A stretch of DNA of 64,000 nucleotides from CAZVED01 sp964626205 (GTDB lineage Bacteria; Patescibacteriota; Patescibacteriia; SG8-24): the NCBI GenBank assembly GCA_964626205.1, contig CAZVED010000002.1, positions 1-64,000 on the forward strand. The letters are read 5' to 3'. The notes under the pieces were generated by a model. It searched no databases. It was given only the letters and a program-made list of their open reading frames with translations, and had not been told where the DNA came from. A program made the position numbers and the translations under genes. Below are positions 24,110-33,126 of the stretch, in pieces. Position 1 is the first letter of the stretch, and each line of letters begins with the position of its first letter.

Positions 24110-25618
24110 ATGTCCGAACAAAAAGAACTCAACCCCATCGAAGAACGCCTCGTCCGCCTGGAGAAACTCCGCGCCACGCGCACGGACGGTATCAACCCGT
24201 ACCCGTCGGAAAGTACCCGCACCCACACCGTCGAGCATCTGCTCAGTGATTTCGATGCGCTCGCGGAAAAGAAGGAATCCGTCACGGTATGCGGACGTCT
24301 CAAGACCGTGCGCGGCCATGGCGGCGCCTGCTTCGCGGACCTCGAGGACGGTTCGGGAAAAGTGCAGCTGCATCTCAAGGTGGATGTACTCGGCGCGAAC
24401 GCATACGACTTCTTCACCTCCCGCGTGGATCATGGCGACTTCCTCCAAGTGACCGGAACGGCATTCGTCACCAAACGCGGAGAAAAGTCCGTGGAGGCGA
24501 CATCACTGACACTGCTCACCAAAGCGCTTCGTCCGCTTCCGGACAAGCGCCATGGTGTCACGGACGTCGAGATCCGCTACCGCAAGCGCCACCTCGACCT
24601 CATCGCGAATCCGGAAGTACGTGGCATCTTCAAGAAACGCAGCCTCATGGTGCAGGCCATCCGCGAGTTCTTCACGGAACTCGGCTTCATGGAAGTGGAA
24701 ACGCCGGTGCTGCAGACCATCGCCGGCGGAGCGTCCGCACGCCCGTTCGTCACGCATCACAACGCGCTCGACATCGACCTCACTCTCCGCATCGCGACGG
24801 AACTCCACCTCAAACGCCTCGTCGTCGGAGGTTTCGAGCGCGTCTTCGAACTCGGCCGCTGCTTCCGCAACGAGGGTATCGACCATTCGCACAACCCGGA
24901 GTTCACCTCCATCGAGGCCTACCAGGCCTACGCCGACTACCGCGAACACATGGAGATGACGGAAAAGCTCCTCGCCTGTGTCGCTGAGCGCGTCAACGGC
25001 TCCACGACGGTGGAGTTCGACGGCATGACTGTCGACCTCGGCGGCGTGTATCCGCGCATCACATTCCGCGACGCGATCCTCCAGCACGCCGGTATCGACA
25101 TCGAGTCCTTCGCCGACCGTGCCGAACTCGCTAAGGCCGCGCAGGAGAAAGGCGTGAAGGTGGAATCTGCGGACGATCGCGGCGTCATCCTCGACAACCT
25201 CTACAAGAAGGCCGTCCGCCCGAACATCGTGAATCCGACCTTCATCACCGACCATCCGACGGAAATCCTCCCGCTCGCCAAGCGGAAGGTGACTGACGCG
25301 CGCTACGTGGAAAGCTTCCAGCTCGTCATTGCGAAGGGGGAGTACGTGAAGGCGTTCTCCGAACTCAACGACCCTATCGACCAGCGCGAGCGCTTCATGG
25401 AGCAAGAACGGCTCCGTGCTGGCGGCGACGAAGAAGCTCAGCCCATGGACGAGGACTTCATCGAGGCGCTCGAGACCGGCATGCCGCCCACCGCAGGGTG
25501 GGGGTTGGGCGTGGACCGCCTCGCAGCCCTCCTGACAGGCTCCCACAGCCTCAAGGAGGTCATCCTGTTCCCGACCATGCGCCCTGAGCAGGAGGGGTCC
25601 GACTCCGCCTTAAAATAG
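24110..25618 (+). CDS. lysS: Lysyl-tRNA synthetase, class II
   Basis: The 502 residues are organised as an OB-fold anticodon-binding domain (55-150) and a class II catalytic core. Motif 2 is visible as F-E-L-G-R-C-F-R-N-E-G near 250 and motif 3 as G-W-G-L-G-V-D-R-L near 465. E-T-P-V-L-Q near 200 belongs to motif 1. The start at 24110 is one base after the greA stop. The enzyme charges tRNA-Lys. Just after the stop lies the serS promoter. Confidence 0.96.
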   Translation: MSEQKELNPIEERLVRLEKLRATRTDGINPYPSESTRTHTVEHLLSDFDALAEKKESVTVCGRLKTVRGHGGACFADLEDGSGKVQLHLKVDVLGANAYDFFTSRVDHGDFLQVTGTAFVTKRGEKSVEATSLTLLTKALRPLPDKRHGVTDVEIRYRKRHLDLIANPEVRGIFKKRSLMVQAIREFFTELGFMEVETPVLQTIAGGASARPFVTHHNALDIDLTLRIATELHLKRLVVGGFERVFELGRCFRNEGIDHSHNPEFTSIEAYQAYADYREHMEMTEKLLACVAERVNGSTTVEFDGMTVDLGGVYPRITFRDAILQHAGIDIESFADRAELAKAAQEKGVKVESADDRGVILDNLYKKAVRPNIVNPTFITDHPTEILPLAKRKVTDARYVESFQLVIAKGEYVKAFSELNDPIDQRERFMEQERLRAGGDEEAQPMDEDFIEALETGMPPTAGWGLGVDRLAALLTGSHSLKEVILFPTMRPEQEGSDSALK

Positions 25619-25620
25619 GC

Positions 25621-25649
25621 TTGTACATACATCCCGCGAGGGGTATCAT
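25621..25649 (+). promoter_or_regulatory. serS promoter
   Basis: TTGTAC starts 3 bases after the lysS stop, followed by a 17-base spacer and TATCAT (25644-25649). The predicted start site, about 25656, falls inside the 5' arm of the following terminator-like hairpin. Confidence 0.6.
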
Positions 25650-25650
25650 G

Positions 25651-25680
25651 AACGTGTTCGAAACGGACACGTTTTTGTTT
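25651..25680 (+). terminator. Terminator-like hairpin immediately before serS
   Basis: AACGTGT/ACACGTT with a TTTTTGTTT tract ends at the base before the serS ATG. Read-through RNA from lysS would form it. RNA started at about 25656 would lack most of the 5' arm. Confidence 0.65.
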
Positions 25681-26967
25681 ATGCTCGACATCAAATACAT
25701 CAGAGAAAACTCGGACAAGGTACGCGAAGCCTGCAAGAACAAGAACGTCACAGCCGACGTCGACGCCATCCTGAAGATGGATGCCGAACGCCGTGAGCTT
25801 TCCGTTCAGGTAGAAGACCTCAATCGCCAGCGCAACGAGGCCGCGAAGGCCAAGGATATCGAGAAGGGGAAGGCGCTCAAAGCGACCGCATCCGAAGTGG
25901 AGGCGAAGCTCGCCGAACTCGACGCCGCGCTCACCCCAATGCTCCTCACGCTCCCCAACATCCCGAGTGACGATACGCCAGTAGGTCCCGACGAATCCGG
26001 CAATATCGTCATCCGCAAGGTCGGCGAGCCAACGCAGTTTTCGTTCCCCGTGCGCGATCACGCCGACATCGGCAAGATGTTCAATCTCATCGACAACGAG
26101 CGCGGCGCGGATGTCGCGGGTGCGCGCTTCACCTACCTCAAGGGCGACCTCGTGTTGCTACAGTACGCGCTCGTGCATTACGTGTTCGGCCTCCTCACCA
26201 ACCGCGAGGCTTTGGCCGCGCTCATCGAAAAGGCCGGCCTTTCCGTCGCTGCGACGCCATTTGTGCCGGTCGTACCGCCGCTCATGATCCGCCCGGAAGT
26301 GTTCCAACGCATGGCCCGTCTCGAACCGCGCGATGAGCGTTACCACATCCCGAGTGACGACCTCTATCTCATCGGTAGTGCAGAGCACACGCTCGGGCCA
26401 TTGCACATGGACCAGACGCTCAAGGAAGCCGAACTCCCGTTGCGCTACGTGGCGTTCACCGCCGCGTTCCGCCGCGAGGCAGGAAGCTACGGCAAGGACA
26501 CCAAGGGTATTCTCCGTCTCCACCAGTTCGACAAGATCGAGATGGAATCCTTCTCGCTCTCCGAAACCTCCCAGCAGGAGCAGGACTTCTTTGTCGCCAT
26601 TCAAGAGCACATCCTCCAGGCGCTCGGCGTGCCGTACCAGGTCATGCAGGTCTGCACCGGCGACATGGGTGGCCCTGATGCCCGCCAGATCGACATCGAG
26701 TGCTGGATGCCGGGGCAGCAGAAATACCGCGAGACACACACCTCCGACCTCATGACGGACTATCAGGCCCGCCGCCTCAACACGCGCGTGAAGCGCGCGA
26801 CGGGAAGCGAGTTCGTGCACACCAACGATGCCACGGCACTCGCCATCGGCCGCATCCTCATCGCCATCATGGAGAACTTCCAACAAGAGGACGGCTCCGT
26901 CCGCGTGCCGGAAGTGCTGGTGCCGTACATGGCCGGCCGCGCGGTCATCGGACCGCCACACGCATAA
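25681..26967 (+). CDS. serS: Seryl-tRNA synthetase
   Basis: This 428-residue class II synthetase begins M-L-D-I-K-Y-I-R-E-N, the normal SerRS start, so the frame extending upstream is untranslated. The N-terminal antiparallel coiled coil (30-105) contacts the tRNA-Ser long arm. The catalytic core holds T-A-A-F-R-R-E-A-G-S-Y-G (motif 2) near 260 and T-N-D-A-T-A-L-A-I-G-R (motif 3) near 381. There is no ribosome site, only a T-rich hairpin, directly before the ATG. alr follows after 12 bases. Confidence 0.96.
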   Translation: MLDIKYIRENSDKVREACKNKNVTADVDAILKMDAERRELSVQVEDLNRQRNEAAKAKDIEKGKALKATASEVEAKLAELDAALTPMLLTLPNIPSDDTPVGPDESGNIVIRKVGEPTQFSFPVRDHADIGKMFNLIDNERGADVAGARFTYLKGDLVLLQYALVHYVFGLLTNREALAALIEKAGLSVAATPFVPVVPPLMIRPEVFQRMARLEPRDERYHIPSDDLYLIGSAEHTLGPLHMDQTLKEAELPLRYVAFTAAFRREAGSYGKDTKGILRLHQFDKIEMESFSLSETSQQEQDFFVAIQEHILQALGVPYQVMQVCTGDMGGPDARQIDIECWMPGQQKYRETHTSDLMTDYQARRLNTRVKRATGSEFVHTNDATALAIGRILIAIMENFQQEDGSVRVPEVLVPYMAGRAVIGPPHA

Positions 26968-26979
26968 GGAGCGAACCCC

Positions 26980-28119
26980 ATGCAGGCCGTGACGCCCACA
27001 ACTTGGGTCGACGTCTCCGCAAATGCGCTTCGTGGCAACATGCGGGAATTACGACGTCTCGTCGGTCAGGGCGTGAAGCATATGGCTGTCGTGAAAGCGA
27101 ACGCCTACGGCCACGGCCTCATCGAGGTCGTCGGTGCGGTCAATGAGGAAGCCGACTGGTTCGGTGTCTTCTCGTTAGAGGAAGCGCTCATGGTCCGCTC
27201 CGTAACGAAGAAACCCATCCTCATCCTCGGCGGCACCGTCAAGGAGAACCTGCCGTTCGTCGTGGAACATGGTTTCAGTCAGACCTGCTCCACGCTGGAA
27301 GCCCTCACTGCGATGTCTGCCGCGGCGACCGCGGAGCGTCCGGCAAAAGCGCATCTCAAGATCGAGACCGGCACTTCGCGCCAAGGCATCCATGTACAGG
27401 ATCTTCCTGCGCTCCTGGGACGTGCCAAGGAACTTCCGCATCTGGAGATTGAAGGCGTCTTCACGCATTTCGCCAACATCGAGGACACCACCGACGATAC
27501 GTACGCGATGCAGCAGCTTGCACGTTTCGATGCCGCGCTTGAGGCCTTCGCGGCAGCCGGCATGCCGCAGCCGCTCACGCATACCGCCAGCTCAGCTGCG
27601 GCAATGCTCTACCCGGCGACGCACCGCTCCATGGTCCGCACCGGCATTGCGCTCTACGGCCTCTGGCCCTCCGACGAGACGAAGGTCTCCTTGCGCTACC
27701 TCGAACGCGACGTCACGCTCGTGCCCGCGCTTACCTGGAAGACGCGCGTCATCCAGGTGAAGCCGCTCGCCGCCGGCACGCCCGTCTCCTACGGCCTTAC
27801 GGAGAAGGTGACGCGGGACTCCCGCATCGCCGTGCTTCCCACGGGCTACTGGGACGGTTACGACCGTGGACTCTCTTCGGTCGGCGAGGTCCTCATTCGC
27901 GGCAAGCGTGCGAAAGTACTCGGCCGCGTCTGCATGAACATGACGGTCGTCGACGTCACGGACATCCCGGATGCCGCAGACGGTGACGAAGTCGTGCTGC
28001 TGGGCCGGCAGGGGACGGAATCCATCTCCGCGGACGAGCTCGCACGCAAGCTCGGCACCATCACCTATGAGGTCGTCACGCGCATCAACCCGCTTTTGCC
28101 GCGCATCATCGTCGCATGA
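26980..28119 (+). CDS. alr: Alanine racemase
   Basis: This 379-residue PLP enzyme converts L- to D-alanine for peptidoglycan. The PLP lysine is K39 in V-V-K-A-N-A-Y-G-H-G. The C-terminal beta domain has M-N-M-T-V-V-D-V-T. AAGGAG lies before the ATG. It is followed three bases later by ddl, so D-Ala and D-Ala-D-Ala synthesis are co-expressed with the division protein behind them. Confidence 0.95.
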   Translation: MQAVTPTTWVDVSANALRGNMRELRRLVGQGVKHMAVVKANAYGHGLIEVVGAVNEEADWFGVFSLEEALMVRSVTKKPILILGGTVKENLPFVVEHGFSQTCSTLEALTAMSAAATAERPAKAHLKIETGTSRQGIHVQDLPALLGRAKELPHLEIEGVFTHFANIEDTTDDTYAMQQLARFDAALEAFAAAGMPQPLTHTASSAAAMLYPATHRSMVRTGIALYGLWPSDETKVSLRYLERDVTLVPALTWKTRVIQVKPLAAGTPVSYGLTEKVTRDSRIAVLPTGYWDGYDRGLSSVGEVLIRGKRAKVLGRVCMNMTVVDVTDIPDAADGDEVVLLGRQGTESISADELARKLGTITYEVVTRINPLLPRIIVA

Positions 28120-28122
28120 CCT

Positions 28123-29184
28123 ATGACGAACCACACCAAAACGACCATCGCCGTCATCCATGGAGGCCGCTCCGGAGAGCATGAGATCTCCCTGCTTTCG
28201 GCGCGCTCAATCATGGACGCGTTGGATAAGGAGAGGTACGACGTCCTCCCGATTCTCATCGGTAAAGATGGCGTGTGGACCGTCGGCGGCGAGACGCGCT
28301 TGCTGTCTCCGGATGCCAAAGGAGGGAACTTGCTCCGTGAAGACGGGAGTCTCGCCGAACGGTTCGATGTCGCTTTCCCGATCGTTCACGGGACAGACGG
28401 CGAGGATGGCGCGCTCCAAGGCATGCTCCGGCTGGCCGATATTCCGTTCGTGGGGAGCGACGTGCTCGGATCCGCCATCGGCATGGATAAGGTCATGCAG
28501 AAACGCGTGCTCCGCGACGCCAAGATCCCTGTCGCCGCATGGGTCGATTTCCGCGCGCACGAATGGGAAGCCGATCACGAGGCCGTCGTCGGCCTCATCG
28601 AGGTCAGCCTCAACTATCCAGTCTTCATCAAACCCGTGAGCCTCGGTTCCTCGGTCGGCATCAGCAAGGCGCGCAACCGCCAAGAACTGCTCGATGCCAT
28701 CGCCTTGGCGCTGCGCGTCGATACGCACGTCATCGTGGAAAAAGCGGTTCCCGCCGCACGCGAGATCGAATGCGCAGCGCTCGGAAACGTCGACCACGCC
28801 ATCTCCGTCTTCGGGGAAATTTTCCCGAGCAACGAATTCTACGACTACGCCGCGAAATATCTCGATGGCACGTCAACAACCGCGATTCCCGCGGACCTCC
28901 CGTCGACCCTGGAGGAAAAACTGCGAGGAATGGCGGAACGCGCCTGCGCCGTGCTGAATGTGGAAGGTATGGCGCGTGTGGACTTCCTCATCTCACGCGA
29001 TTCCGGGGAAGCGGTCCTCAACGAAATCAACACGCTCCCCGGATTCACCGCAATCAGCATGTATCCCAAACTCTGGGAAGCATCCGGTATCGCGTACCCA
29101 GCACTTCTGGACCGCCTCATCACGCTCGCTATCGCGCGGTACGGGGAACAGGAACAGCTGGAACGTGACTTCACCGCCCTATGA
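28123..29184 (+). CDS. ddl: D-alanine--D-alanine ligase
   Basis: This 353-residue ATP-grasp ligase makes the D-Ala-D-Ala end of the wall precursor. H-G-G-R-S-G-E-H-E-I-S at 11-21 is the family start, E-I-E-C-A-A-L-G is the central grasp strand, and E-I-N-T-L-P-G-F-T near 301-309 holds the Mg-binding residues. Its stop overlaps the ftsQ-like start by 4 bases. No sign of depsipeptide-type resistance changes can be judged by eye. Confidence 0.95.
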   Translation: MTNHTKTTIAVIHGGRSGEHEISLLSARSIMDALDKERYDVLPILIGKDGVWTVGGETRLLSPDAKGGNLLREDGSLAERFDVAFPIVHGTDGEDGALQGMLRLADIPFVGSDVLGSAIGMDKVMQKRVLRDAKIPVAAWVDFRAHEWEADHEAVVGLIEVSLNYPVFIKPVSLGSSVGISKARNRQELLDAIALALRVDTHVIVEKAVPAAREIECAALGNVDHAISVFGEIFPSNEFYDYAAKYLDGTSTTAIPADLPSTLEEKLRGMAERACAVLNVEGMARVDFLISRDSGEAVLNEINTLPGFTAISMYPKLWEASGIAYPALLDRLITLAIARYGEQEQLERDFTAL

Positions 29185-30197
29185 GCGCCCCTTGGACACC
29201 CACCGCGTCCGCAAAACGTCGGGTGCGCGACTATCACAAGCGTCAGTACGGCAACCCGCTCTTCCGCCGCGATCAACGCACGAGTCGTCGTTCCACGCGC
29301 GAACCCGGAGCCTGGAAACGGTATGCCATCGCCGGCATAACGCTCTTCGCGGCAGGTACCGGAGCATGGTATCTGTTCTGGAGTCCGACCTTCACTATCG
29401 ATGTCATCGAAGTGAACGGCGCGACACCATCGACGGAGCGCCAGGTCCGCGACATCCTTGATGCGGAACTCGCGCGCAAGACTGCATGGATCGTCCCGCG
29501 AAGTTCAGTCTTCCTTTTCGATAAGCACTCGGCGGAAGCAGCGATTGCAGGGGACTTCCATTTCGAGTCCCTCCAGCTCGCCAAAAAGCTGCCTCGTACG
29601 CTCGTTGTCGATGTGACCGAAATCCCCAAACGCGCAGTCCTCTATGCCGACGGACGCTTCTTCGCGGTGAGCAGTACCGGGGCAGTCATTCGCGACCTCA
29701 CGGAACGGGAACAACGGGAGCTCGGTGACATGCCGCCGGACATCGCCGCAACCGCCCTCGGCGATGCGGATGCGGAACTCGTCGAGCTCACGACGCTCAT
29801 GCCGAACGACGCTCCGGAAGCCGCCAAACAGAACGGGAACGGCACTCCGCTGCTCTTTGATGAACGCCTGCGCGAAACCGCACCGACACCCGGCGACGCG
29901 CTCTTCTCGGAGGTCACCTTGGCGCTCATCCTCCAAGCGAACGTCCGTCTGCCGGATATTGCCGGCAACGCCGTGCGCTGGTTCACTGTCCGCGAAAACG
30001 ATGACGCCGTGGACGTGACCATGGAAGGGGATTGGCACCTCTATCTCACCACCACGCTGCCCTTTGAAGCCCAAGGGGAACGGCTCGGCCTCATTCTCCG
30101 GGAGAAGGTCGGGGATGACCGTTCTCGTCTCGACTATATCGACCTCCGATACAACGAGCGCGCCTATATCCGGTACAAGGACGACCCCGCCCCCTGA
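29181..30197 (+). CDS. ftsQ: FtsQ/DivIB-like division protein
   Basis: The 338 residues comprise a basic cytoplasmic tail (1-45), a single membrane span (48-67) and an FtsQ-type POTRA domain starting F-T-I-D-V-I-E-V-N-G at 71-80. A beta domain follows with the family's P-R-T-L-V-V-D-V-T-E-I-P-K-R-A. An Ala/Glu-rich insertion lies near 190-225. FtsQ links FtsB/FtsL to the divisome. Overlap with ddl matches the ddl-ftsQ order of the classical dcw cluster, though ftsA and ftsZ do not follow here. Confidence 0.82.
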   Translation: MSAPWTPTASAKRRVRDYHKRQYGNPLFRRDQRTSRRSTREPGAWKRYAIAGITLFAAGTGAWYLFWSPTFTIDVIEVNGATPSTERQVRDILDAELARKTAWIVPRSSVFLFDKHSAEAAIAGDFHFESLQLAKKLPRTLVVDVTEIPKRAVLYADGRFFAVSSTGAVIRDLTEREQRELGDMPPDIAATALGDADAELVELTTLMPNDAPEAAKQNGNGTPLLFDERLRETAPTPGDALFSEVTLALILQANVRLPDIAGNAVRWFTVRENDDAVDVTMEGDWHLYLTTTLPFEAQGERLGLILREKVGDDRSRLDYIDLRYNERAYIRYKDDPAP

Positions 30198-30279
30198 CAG
30201 CTTGCCCTTTGGGTGCCTTTTCGCATAAGGTGGGGAAGCGACCCTTTGCCCTTTTTCCAGTATCGAAAGGAGGCGCTCC

Positions 30280-32079
30280 ATGGACAAGAAACGGATGCTC
30301 ATGACGGGATTCCTCGTCGCAGGCCTCGTCGCCATCGCAACGGTCGTCATGACCGAGCAAGCGCGCCCCAGCGTCAAACATGTCGACTTCGGCACGTTCA
30401 GCGGGATGATCGATAGCGGCAAGCTGTCGGAGATCGTCATCTCTGGCACTGAGGTCGGCGGCAAGGGGGCGGGAAGCGACACGACGTACTACCGCTCCGT
30501 CGGCAATGCGCCGGCCATCGAGATCCTCCTCCGCAAGGCGGAAGAGAAAAAAGTGCCGTACCGCATCGTCGAACCTGCGGACACGGGGTTCATCTGGACG
30601 ATCGTGATGTTCGGCATCCTGGGCTTCTGCCTGATCAGCTTCATGAGGTCAGCCGGAGGAGCAGGGAAGCAGATCACCTCGTTCGGACGCAGCAAGGCAC
30701 GGCTCCTCAGCCCAAACACCAACGTCGTGAAGTTCACCGACGTGGCTGGTGTACCTGAGGCTGTCGAGGACTGCCGTGACCTCGTGGAGTTCCTCAAGAA
30801 TCCGAAGAAATTCCAGAAGCTCGGCGGCAAGGTACCGAAAGGCATCCTGCTGATGGGTCCTTCAGGAACCGGTAAGACGTTGCTTGCGCGCGCGATCGCC
30901 GGAGAAGCGAATGTCCCATTCTTCTCCATCTCCGGCTCTGACTTCGTCGAGATGTTCGTCGGTGTGGGTGCATCCCGCGTCCGCGACCTCTTCGAACAAG
31001 GAAAGAAAAACGCGCCATGCATCATCTTCATCGACGAGATCGATGCGGTCGGCCAAAAACGCGGCCAAGGAACGAGCGGCGGCGGGCATGACGAGCGCGA
31101 GCAAACGCTGAATCAGCTGCTCGTGGAGATGGACGGCTTCGAAGGGAATGTCGGCATCATGATCGTCGCAGCGACGAACCGTCCGGACACCCTCGATCCC
31201 GCATTGCTCCGTCCCGGTCGCTTCGACCGAAAGGTCATCGTACCGCGGCCGGACCTCAACGGACGTGTCGCGATTCTCAAGGTTCACGCGAGGAAGATCC
31301 CGCTCGCTCCCGATGTCGACCTCTCTGTGACCGCTCGGGGCACGCCCGGATTCACCGGCGCGGACCTTGAAGACCTTCTCAACGTGGCAGCGCTCAAGGC
31401 GGCCAAGCTGGGCAAGGATGTCGTCGGGACCGACGACCTGGATGCGGCTCGCGACAAGATCGTGATGGGCGGCGATCCGCGCAAGGGCGTCGTCATGACG
31501 GAGCCTGAGCGCCGGATGACAGCCGTGCACGAGATGGGCCACACCATCGCGGCATGGTTCGAGCAAGATGCCCATCCGGTTCACAAGGTGACCATCATCC
31601 CGCACGGCCCGGCTCTTGGCGTCACCATGTTCCTTCCGGAAGGCGATCAGCGCAGCTACAGCGCGGAACAGATCATCAGTCAGATTCGTGTCGCCGTCGC
31701 AGGACGGGCGGCGGAAGAGCTCGTAATCGGACAGATCACGACCGGAGCAATCAGTGACTTCGAGCAAGCTACCGCCGCCGCGCGAGCCATGGTCATCAAC
31801 TATGGCATGACCGATGTCGGCATGCAGACCTTCGGCTCGAAACACCACGGCTTCCTCGGAACGGAAGAAGGTGTGCGCACCTACAGCCAAGCTACGGCGC
31901 GACGTATCGACCGGAAGATCGAGTCGATCATCCAAGAGGCGTACGCGCACGTGAAGGCGTTGCTAACGACGCACCGCGCCTTGCTCGATGCGGGCGCGCA
32001 AGCCCTGCTCGAGCACGAGACGCTCGACGCCGCGCAACTCCGCGCCATCCTCGGCCCTCCGGTCTTCCGGATGGCCTGA
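30280..32079 (+). CDS. ftsH: ATP-dependent zinc metalloprotease FtsH
   Basis: The 599 residues contain two membrane spans (about 7-25 and 107-125) enclosing a small external domain. An AAA+ module follows with Walker A G-P-S-G-T-G-K-T near 193-200, Walker B I-I-F-I-D-E-I-D and the A-T-N-R-P-D-x-L-D-P-A-L-L-R-P-G-R-F-D region. The M41 peptidase has H417-E-M-G-H421 and a downstream Asp ligand region (T-T-G-A-I-S-D-F-E-Q). It degrades misassembled membrane proteins. An AAAGGAGG ribosome site precedes the ATG, in contrast to the leaderless style of many neighbours, which fits strong expression. Confidence 0.96.
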   Translation: MDKKRMLMTGFLVAGLVAIATVVMTEQARPSVKHVDFGTFSGMIDSGKLSEIVISGTEVGGKGAGSDTTYYRSVGNAPAIEILLRKAEEKKVPYRIVEPADTGFIWTIVMFGILGFCLISFMRSAGGAGKQITSFGRSKARLLSPNTNVVKFTDVAGVPEAVEDCRDLVEFLKNPKKFQKLGGKVPKGILLMGPSGTGKTLLARAIAGEANVPFFSISGSDFVEMFVGVGASRVRDLFEQGKKNAPCIIFIDEIDAVGQKRGQGTSGGGHDEREQTLNQLLVEMDGFEGNVGIMIVAATNRPDTLDPALLRPGRFDRKVIVPRPDLNGRVAILKVHARKIPLAPDVDLSVTARGTPGFTGADLEDLLNVAALKAAKLGKDVVGTDDLDAARDKIVMGGDPRKGVVMTEPERRMTAVHEMGHTIAAWFEQDAHPVHKVTIIPHGPALGVTMFLPEGDQRSYSAEQIISQIRVAVAGRAAEELVIGQITTGAISDFEQATAAARAMVINYGMTDVGMQTFGSKHHGFLGTEEGVRTYSQATARRIDRKIESIIQEAYAHVKALLTTHRALLDAGAQALLEHETLDAAQLRAILGPPVFRMA

Positions 32080-32084
32080 CCCCC

Positions 32085-32110
32085 GACCCCTCCTCACGGA
32101 GGGGTCTTTT
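32085..32110 (+). terminator. ftsH terminator
   Basis: GACCCCTCC/GGAGGGGTC is followed by TTTT. Confidence 0.88.
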
Positions 32111-32133
32111 GTATCCGGTTTTGTCCGACATCC

Positions 32134-32175
32134 TTGACAAAACTGCCGGAATATGATATGGTCATGAGCGTACCT
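32134..32175 (+). promoter_or_regulatory. Promoter with conserved start block, locus 1
   Basis: TTGACA, a 17-base spacer and TATGGT (32157-32162) are followed by CATGAGCGTACCT (32163-32175). The last 19 bases of this stretch are identical to 63291-63309. A hairpin at 32188-32209 follows, so a short RNA or an attenuated leader may be made before the transporter gene. Confidence 0.6.
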
Positions 32176-32187
32176 CAACGACCTTCG

Positions 32188-32209
32188 AACGCCCCGCCAA
32201 GGGGCGTTT
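32188..32209 (+). terminator. Hairpin in the leader before the DMT transporter
   Basis: AACGCCCC/GGGGCGTT is followed by only a short T run (TTTA). It could be a weak attenuator between the promoter at 32134 and the gene, which also has its own TGCTATGCT box (hexamer 32214-32219) 8 bases before the ATG. Confidence 0.5.
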
Positions 32210-32227
32210 ATGCTATGCTGGACGCCT

Positions 32228-33073
32228 ATGAGCCTTACCGTCCTCGCGCTCGTCCTCCTTTCCGCCGTCATTCATGCCGGCTGGAACTTCCTCTCCAAGA
32301 AGGCGGGGGGTGACCTTGCCGTACTCACCTTGGGGGCCGCGGTCGCAGGCATCGTTTCCGTCCCGCTCGCGCTGCCGTTTCTGCCAAGCATGGAAGCCCT
32401 CCGCGCTGGCGCGCCCTACATGGTCGCCACCGCCGTCGTGCACTTCTTCTATTTCACCGCACTCGGACGCGCCTACGAGCACGGCGAGATTTCCGCGGTC
32501 TATCCGGTAGCACGCGGAGCGGGTGTCGCCCTTACCGGCCTCCTTGCCGTGCTCCTGCTCGGCGACCATGTCACGCTCGTGGGCGGCGCCGGCATCGCCG
32601 CTGTCACCATCGGCGCGCTTCTCATTCGTTCGGTCGGGAGCGGTGAAGCGCGCCACGACCACGCCATGCTCATGGCGCTTGCCGTGAGCGTCCTCATCGT
32701 CGCGTATTCGCTCATCGACAAGCTCGCGGTCGGGGTGCTACACCCGACGGTCTACAATGGCGCACTCTTCGGCGGTGCAGCCATCCTCCTTTCGTCCTAC
32801 CTCGCCTGGCGCGAACCCGGACGGCTCACCGCGACCTGGAACAAGAACCGCAACGCCATCCTCACAATCGGCATCGGCCAAGTCGCGAGCTACCTCATCC
32901 TGCTCTTCGCTCTGCGGATGTCCCAGGTGAGCTATGTCGTCGCCGCACGCGAGCTCTCCGTCGTCTTCGGGGCGCTGCTCGGCGTGAAGCTGCTCGGGGA
33001 GCGCATGACCGAAAAAAAGGCGTTCGGCATCGCGGTCATCGTAGCAGGGCTCGTCCTCGTGAAACTGGCCTAG
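32228..33073 (+). CDS. EamA/DMT-superfamily transporter
   Basis: This 281-residue protein has about ten membrane helices arranged as two EamA repeats (about 1-135 and 145-281). The first has the family hallmark A-x-x-x-A-G-W-N-F-x-x-K. The second ends V-A-A-R-E-L-S-V-V-F-G-A-L-L-G-V near 238-253, with a following E-R-M-T-E-K-K loop. Such proteins export or import small metabolites; the substrate is not predictable. The start at ATG 32228 is preferred because of the adjacent -10 box. Confidence 0.88.
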   Translation: MSLTVLALVLLSAVIHAGWNFLSKKAGGDLAVLTLGAAVAGIVSVPLALPFLPSMEALRAGAPYMVATAVVHFFYFTALGRAYEHGEISAVYPVARGAGVALTGLLAVLLLGDHVTLVGGAGIAAVTIGALLIRSVGSGEARHDHAMLMALAVSVLIVAYSLIDKLAVGVLHPTVYNGALFGGAAILLSSYLAWREPGRLTATWNKNRNAILTIGIGQVASYLILLFALRMSQVSYVVAARELSVVFGALLGVKLLGERMTEKKAFGIAVIVAGLVLVKLA

Positions 33074-33085
33074 TGTCTGCACACA

Positions 33086-33124
33086 AATAAAACACCCCCG
33101 AACGTCGAACGTTCGGGGGTTTTC
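33086..33124. terminator. Bidirectional terminator
   Basis: CCCCCGAACGT/ACGTTCGGGGG has A-rich sequence on the left and TTTTC on the right, between convergent genes. Confidence 0.88.
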
Positions 33125-33126
33125 GG

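Noticed and set aside
32164..32227. ATG in the conserved promoter block as the transporter start
   Set aside because: It begins one base after the -10 hexamer, upstream of the expected transcription start, and its frame is not that of the transporter.
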